Shown: in pieces, positions 62,024 to 64,000 of the stretch | Layout: each line of letters opens with the position of its first letter | How positions within the stretch are numbered: the stretch's first letter is position 1 | DNA from: Buchananella hordeovulneris | GTDB lineage: Bacteria > Actinomycetota > Actinomycetes > Actinomycetales > Actinomycetaceae | DNA: 64,000 nt | Direction: 5' to 3' | Assembly (NCBI RefSeq): GCF_001907235.1 | Contig: NZ_MQVS01000007.1 | Location: 1 to 64,000 of the forward strand | The notes under the pieces: generated by a model | Seen by the model: the letters and a program-made list of their open reading frames with translations, nothing else | Told to the model about the DNA's origin: nothing | Database searches by the model: none | Made by a program: the position numbers and the translations under genes

Positions 62024-62044
62024 GTTGAGTGGAACAGACTCAAC
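62024..62044 (+). promoter_or_regulatory. HAIR-like HspR operator (clpB)
   Basis: GTTGAGT-N7-ACTCAAC is a near-perfect inverted repeat with the HspR core, 50 bases before the clpB start. The bases after it, TTTGTGGG, also follow operator 1 of dnaK. Confidence 0.92.
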
Positions 62045-62094
62045 TTTGTGGGCGTTGGACTACACAGACCACACACTTCGCTGGGAGGAAACAC

Positions 62095-64000
62095 ATGGAC
62101 AAGCTCACGACCATGTCGGGGAAAGCCATTTCCTCGGCAATGCAGCACGCCACGGCGGCGGGCAATCCGCACATAGAACCAGTGCACCTACTGTCCGCGC
62201 TGCTGGAACAAACTGACGGCGTCGCCGTCGGCCTATTGACGGCCCTCGGTGCCGACCAAGCCGCCATCGGGCGCGCCACCCGCGCCGCCCTCACCGCGTT
62301 GCCCAGCGCCTCGGGGGCCACCGTGGGACAAGCCAACCCCTCGCGCGCCCTCGGACAGGTGCTGACGCAAGCAGGGGAAGAAGCCACCGCCCTGGGGGAC
62401 GAGTACGTCTCCACCGAGCACCTGCTCCTGGCCCTGGCAGCCGACCCCGGTCCGGCCGGGCAGGCCCTGAGCAAAAATGGGGCCACCCGCGCCGCCCTCG
62501 CCGAAGCCCTGCCGACCGTGCGCGGGGGCCAGCGAGTGACGAGCCCCAACCCCGAAGGCACCTACCAGGCGTTAACCAAATACGGGCGTGACATGACCGC
62601 CGCCGCCCGCGACGGCAAACTCGACCCCGTCATCGGCCGTGACGCGGAAATCCGCCGCGTCGTCCAAGTGCTGTCTCGCCGCACCAAAAACAACCCCGTC
62701 CTCATCGGGGAGCCAGGCGTCGGCAAGACGGCCGTCGTTGAGGGACTCGCCCAGCGCATAGTTGACGGGGATGTCCCGGAATCGCTGCGCGACAAGCGCC
62801 TCATCTCCCTGGACCTAGCGGCCATGGTCGCCGGGGCCAAGTATCGCGGTGAATTCGAAGAGCGGCTCAAGGCCGTGCTGGAGGAAATCGCCGCCTCCGC
62901 CGGGCAGATCATCACCTTCATCGACGAACTCCACACCGTCGTCGGGGCCGGCGCCTCCGAAGGAGCCATGGACGCCGGCAACATGCTCAAACCGATGCTG
63001 GCCCGCGGCGAACTGCGGCTGGTGGGAGCCACCACCCTTGACGAGTACCGCGAGCGCATCGAAAAGGACCCCGCCCTGGAGCGGCGCTTCCAGCAAGTGT
63101 TCGTGGGCGAGCCAAGTGTCGAGGACACCGTGACGATCCTGCGCGGCATCGCCCCGAAGTACGAGGCCCACCACAAGGTCACCATCTCCGATGGGGCGCT
63201 AGTGGCCGCCGCCCAGCTGTCCGACCGGTACATCACCGGGCGGCAGCTACCCGACAAGGCCATCGACCTCATCGACGAGGCCTCCTCGCGCCTGCGCATG
63301 GAGCTGGACTCCTCGCCCGTCGAAATCGACGAGCTGCGGCGCCAGGTGGACCGGCTGCGCATGGAGGAGTCCTACCTGGCCGAGTTCGACGACGAGGCCT
63401 CCCAGGAACGCTTGGCGCGCCTGCGCGCCGACCTGGCCGACAAGAGCGAGGAACTGGCGGCGCTGACCGCCCGGTGGGAGGCCGAGAAGAGCGAACACAA
63501 CCGCGTCGGGGAACTGCGGCAACAGTTGGACGAGAAGCGCACCCAGGCGGATAACGCGCAACGCGAGTCCAATTACGAGGTTGCCTCGCGGCTGCTGTAC
63601 GGGGAGATTCCGGCCCTGGAGGCCGAGCTGGCGCGCGCCGAGGAGGCCGAACGGGCCGAGGGACGCGAGGCTCAACCCATGGTGGCCGAAGAGGTCGGCC
63701 CGACGGAGATCGCCGAGGTGGTGGCGGCGTGGACCGGCATTCCCACCGGGCGGCTGCTGCAGGGCGAGACCGAAAAGCTCCTCAGCATGGAAAGCGTGCT
63801 CGGGGCGCGCCTCATCGGGCAAAAGCCCGCGGTGGCGGCCGTCAGCGACGCCGTGCGGCGGGCGCGGGCAGGCGTCGCCGACCCCAACCGGCCCACCGGC
63901 TCCTTCCTCTTCCTCGGCCCCACGGGGGTCGGGAAGACCGAGCTGGCCAAGTCGCTGGCCGACTTCCTCTTCGACGACGAGCGCGCCATCGTCCGCATCG
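62095..64000 (+). CDS. clpB: ATP-dependent disaggregase ClpB (3' end outside window)
   Basis: The first 635 codons of clpB are present and remain open to the window end. The protein shows the Clp N domain (about 1-145), first AAA+ domain with Walker [10 protein letters not shown] (Lys211) and [12 protein letters not shown], the long coiled-coil middle domain (about 405-525) that distinguishes ClpB from ClpC, and the start of the second AAA+ domain (GPTGVGKTE, Lys614). It rescues aggregated proteins together with DnaK, DnaJ and GrpE. The ATG has GGAGG upstream. The HAIR site before it ties it to the HspR regulon. Confidence 0.97.
   Translation, partial: MDKLTTMSGKAISSAMQHATAAGNPHIEPVHLLSALLEQTDGVAVGLLTALGADQAAIGRATRAALTALPSASGATVGQANPSRALGQVLTQAGEEATALGDEYVSTEHLLLALAADPGPAGQALSKNGATRAALAEALPTVRGGQRVTSPNPEGTYQALTKYGRDMTAAARDGKLDPVIGRDAEIRRVVQVLSRRTKNNPVLIGEPGVGKTAVVEGLAQRIVDGDVPESLRDKRLISLDLAAMVAGAKYRGEFEERLKAVLEEIAASAGQIITFIDELHTVVGAGASEGAMDAGNMLKPMLARGELRLVGATTLDEYRERIEKDPALERRFQQVFVGEPSVEDTVTILRGIAPKYEAHHKVTISDGALVAAAQLSDRYITGRQLPDKAIDLIDEASSRLRMELDSSPVEIDELRRQVDRLRMEESYLAEFDDEASQERLARLRADLADKSEELAALTARWEAEKSEHNRVGELRQQLDEKRTQADNAQRESNYEVASRLLYGEIPALEAELARAEEAERAEGREAQPMVAEEVGPTEIAEVVAAWTGIPTGRLLQGETEKLLSMESVLGARLIGQKPAVAAVSDAVRRARAGVADPNRPTGSFLFLGPTGVGKTELAKSLADFLFDDERAIVRI

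Noticed and set aside
1-64000. rRNA, tRNA or insertion sequences
   Set aside because: I scanned the gaps for tRNA-like arms, rRNA stretches and transposase motifs such as DDE or HUH patterns and saw none. Small degenerate cases could be missed without computation.

Overview
The window is GC-rich chromosomal DNA from a Gram-positive actinobacterium. The evidence is the HspR-controlled dnaK-grpE-dnaJ-hspR operon with HAIR-type operators and a matching operator before clpB, frequent GTG/TTG starts, ATGA/GTGA gene overlaps, an MT0933-like antitoxin-family protein, a DUF4921 GalT-like protein and a kinase/FHA/FN3/MoxR/DUF58/transglutaminase cluster. A secreted mucin-type GH101 glycosidase with CWB2 anchor repeats suggests a host-associated member of Actinomycetales, probably Actinomycetaceae or a near relative. 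The species cannot be named from the sequence. I see no rRNA, tRNA, CRISPR, prophage or insertion sequence.

Layout. 1-2630: a duplicated dyad repeat, then a membrane Fe-S reductase on the minus strand. 2784-9749: an overlapping Mrp-type Na+/H+ antiporter operon with fused MrpA-MrpB, ending in a DUF4235 gene. 9831-13403: a TPP riboswitch and thiamine transporter thiBPQ. 13484-14254: an ECM4/YqjG-like thiol transferase. 14352-19585: a peptide-type ABC importer with a fused double ATPase. 19630-23398: GalT-like protein, cupin, small membrane protein and old yellow enzyme. 23569-29349: the GH101 surface enzyme. 29785-36552: M50-like peptidase, PAF-acetylhydrolase-like hydrolase, aldo-keto reductase, GNAT, rhodanese lipoprotein, RlmC and an AbiEi/DUF559-type protein. 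37148-41206: the DnaK operon. 41270-45170: L,D-transpeptidase and prolyl oligopeptidase. 45295-61455: the phospho-signalling and surface-protein cluster. 61611-64000: MT0933-like protein and clpB, which runs off the window.

Two things stand out. The first is a family of intergenic inverted repeats (six complete copies and one cut by the window start). Every complete copy is exactly 66 bp, with constant ends CCAGTTGTCAC and GTGACAACTGG. The inner arms of different copies carry compensating base changes. The second is the 45.3-61.5 kb cluster: RDD-like/FHA protein, a 2025-residue membrane-anchored Ig-like/FN3 protein, MoxR ATPase, DUF58, a transglutaminase-fold membrane protein in which Asp replaces the catalytic Cys, a kinase with an FN3-like ectodomain, and, convergently, a second FHA protein and a PP2C phosphatase. 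It resembles the PFNA cluster described in bifidobacteria and looks like a phosphorylation-controlled system for building or sensing at the cell surface.

Heat-shock control links two distant loci: three HAIR-like operators precede dnaK and one precedes clpB. The TPP riboswitch lacks a terminator and appears able to hide the thiB ribosome binding site.
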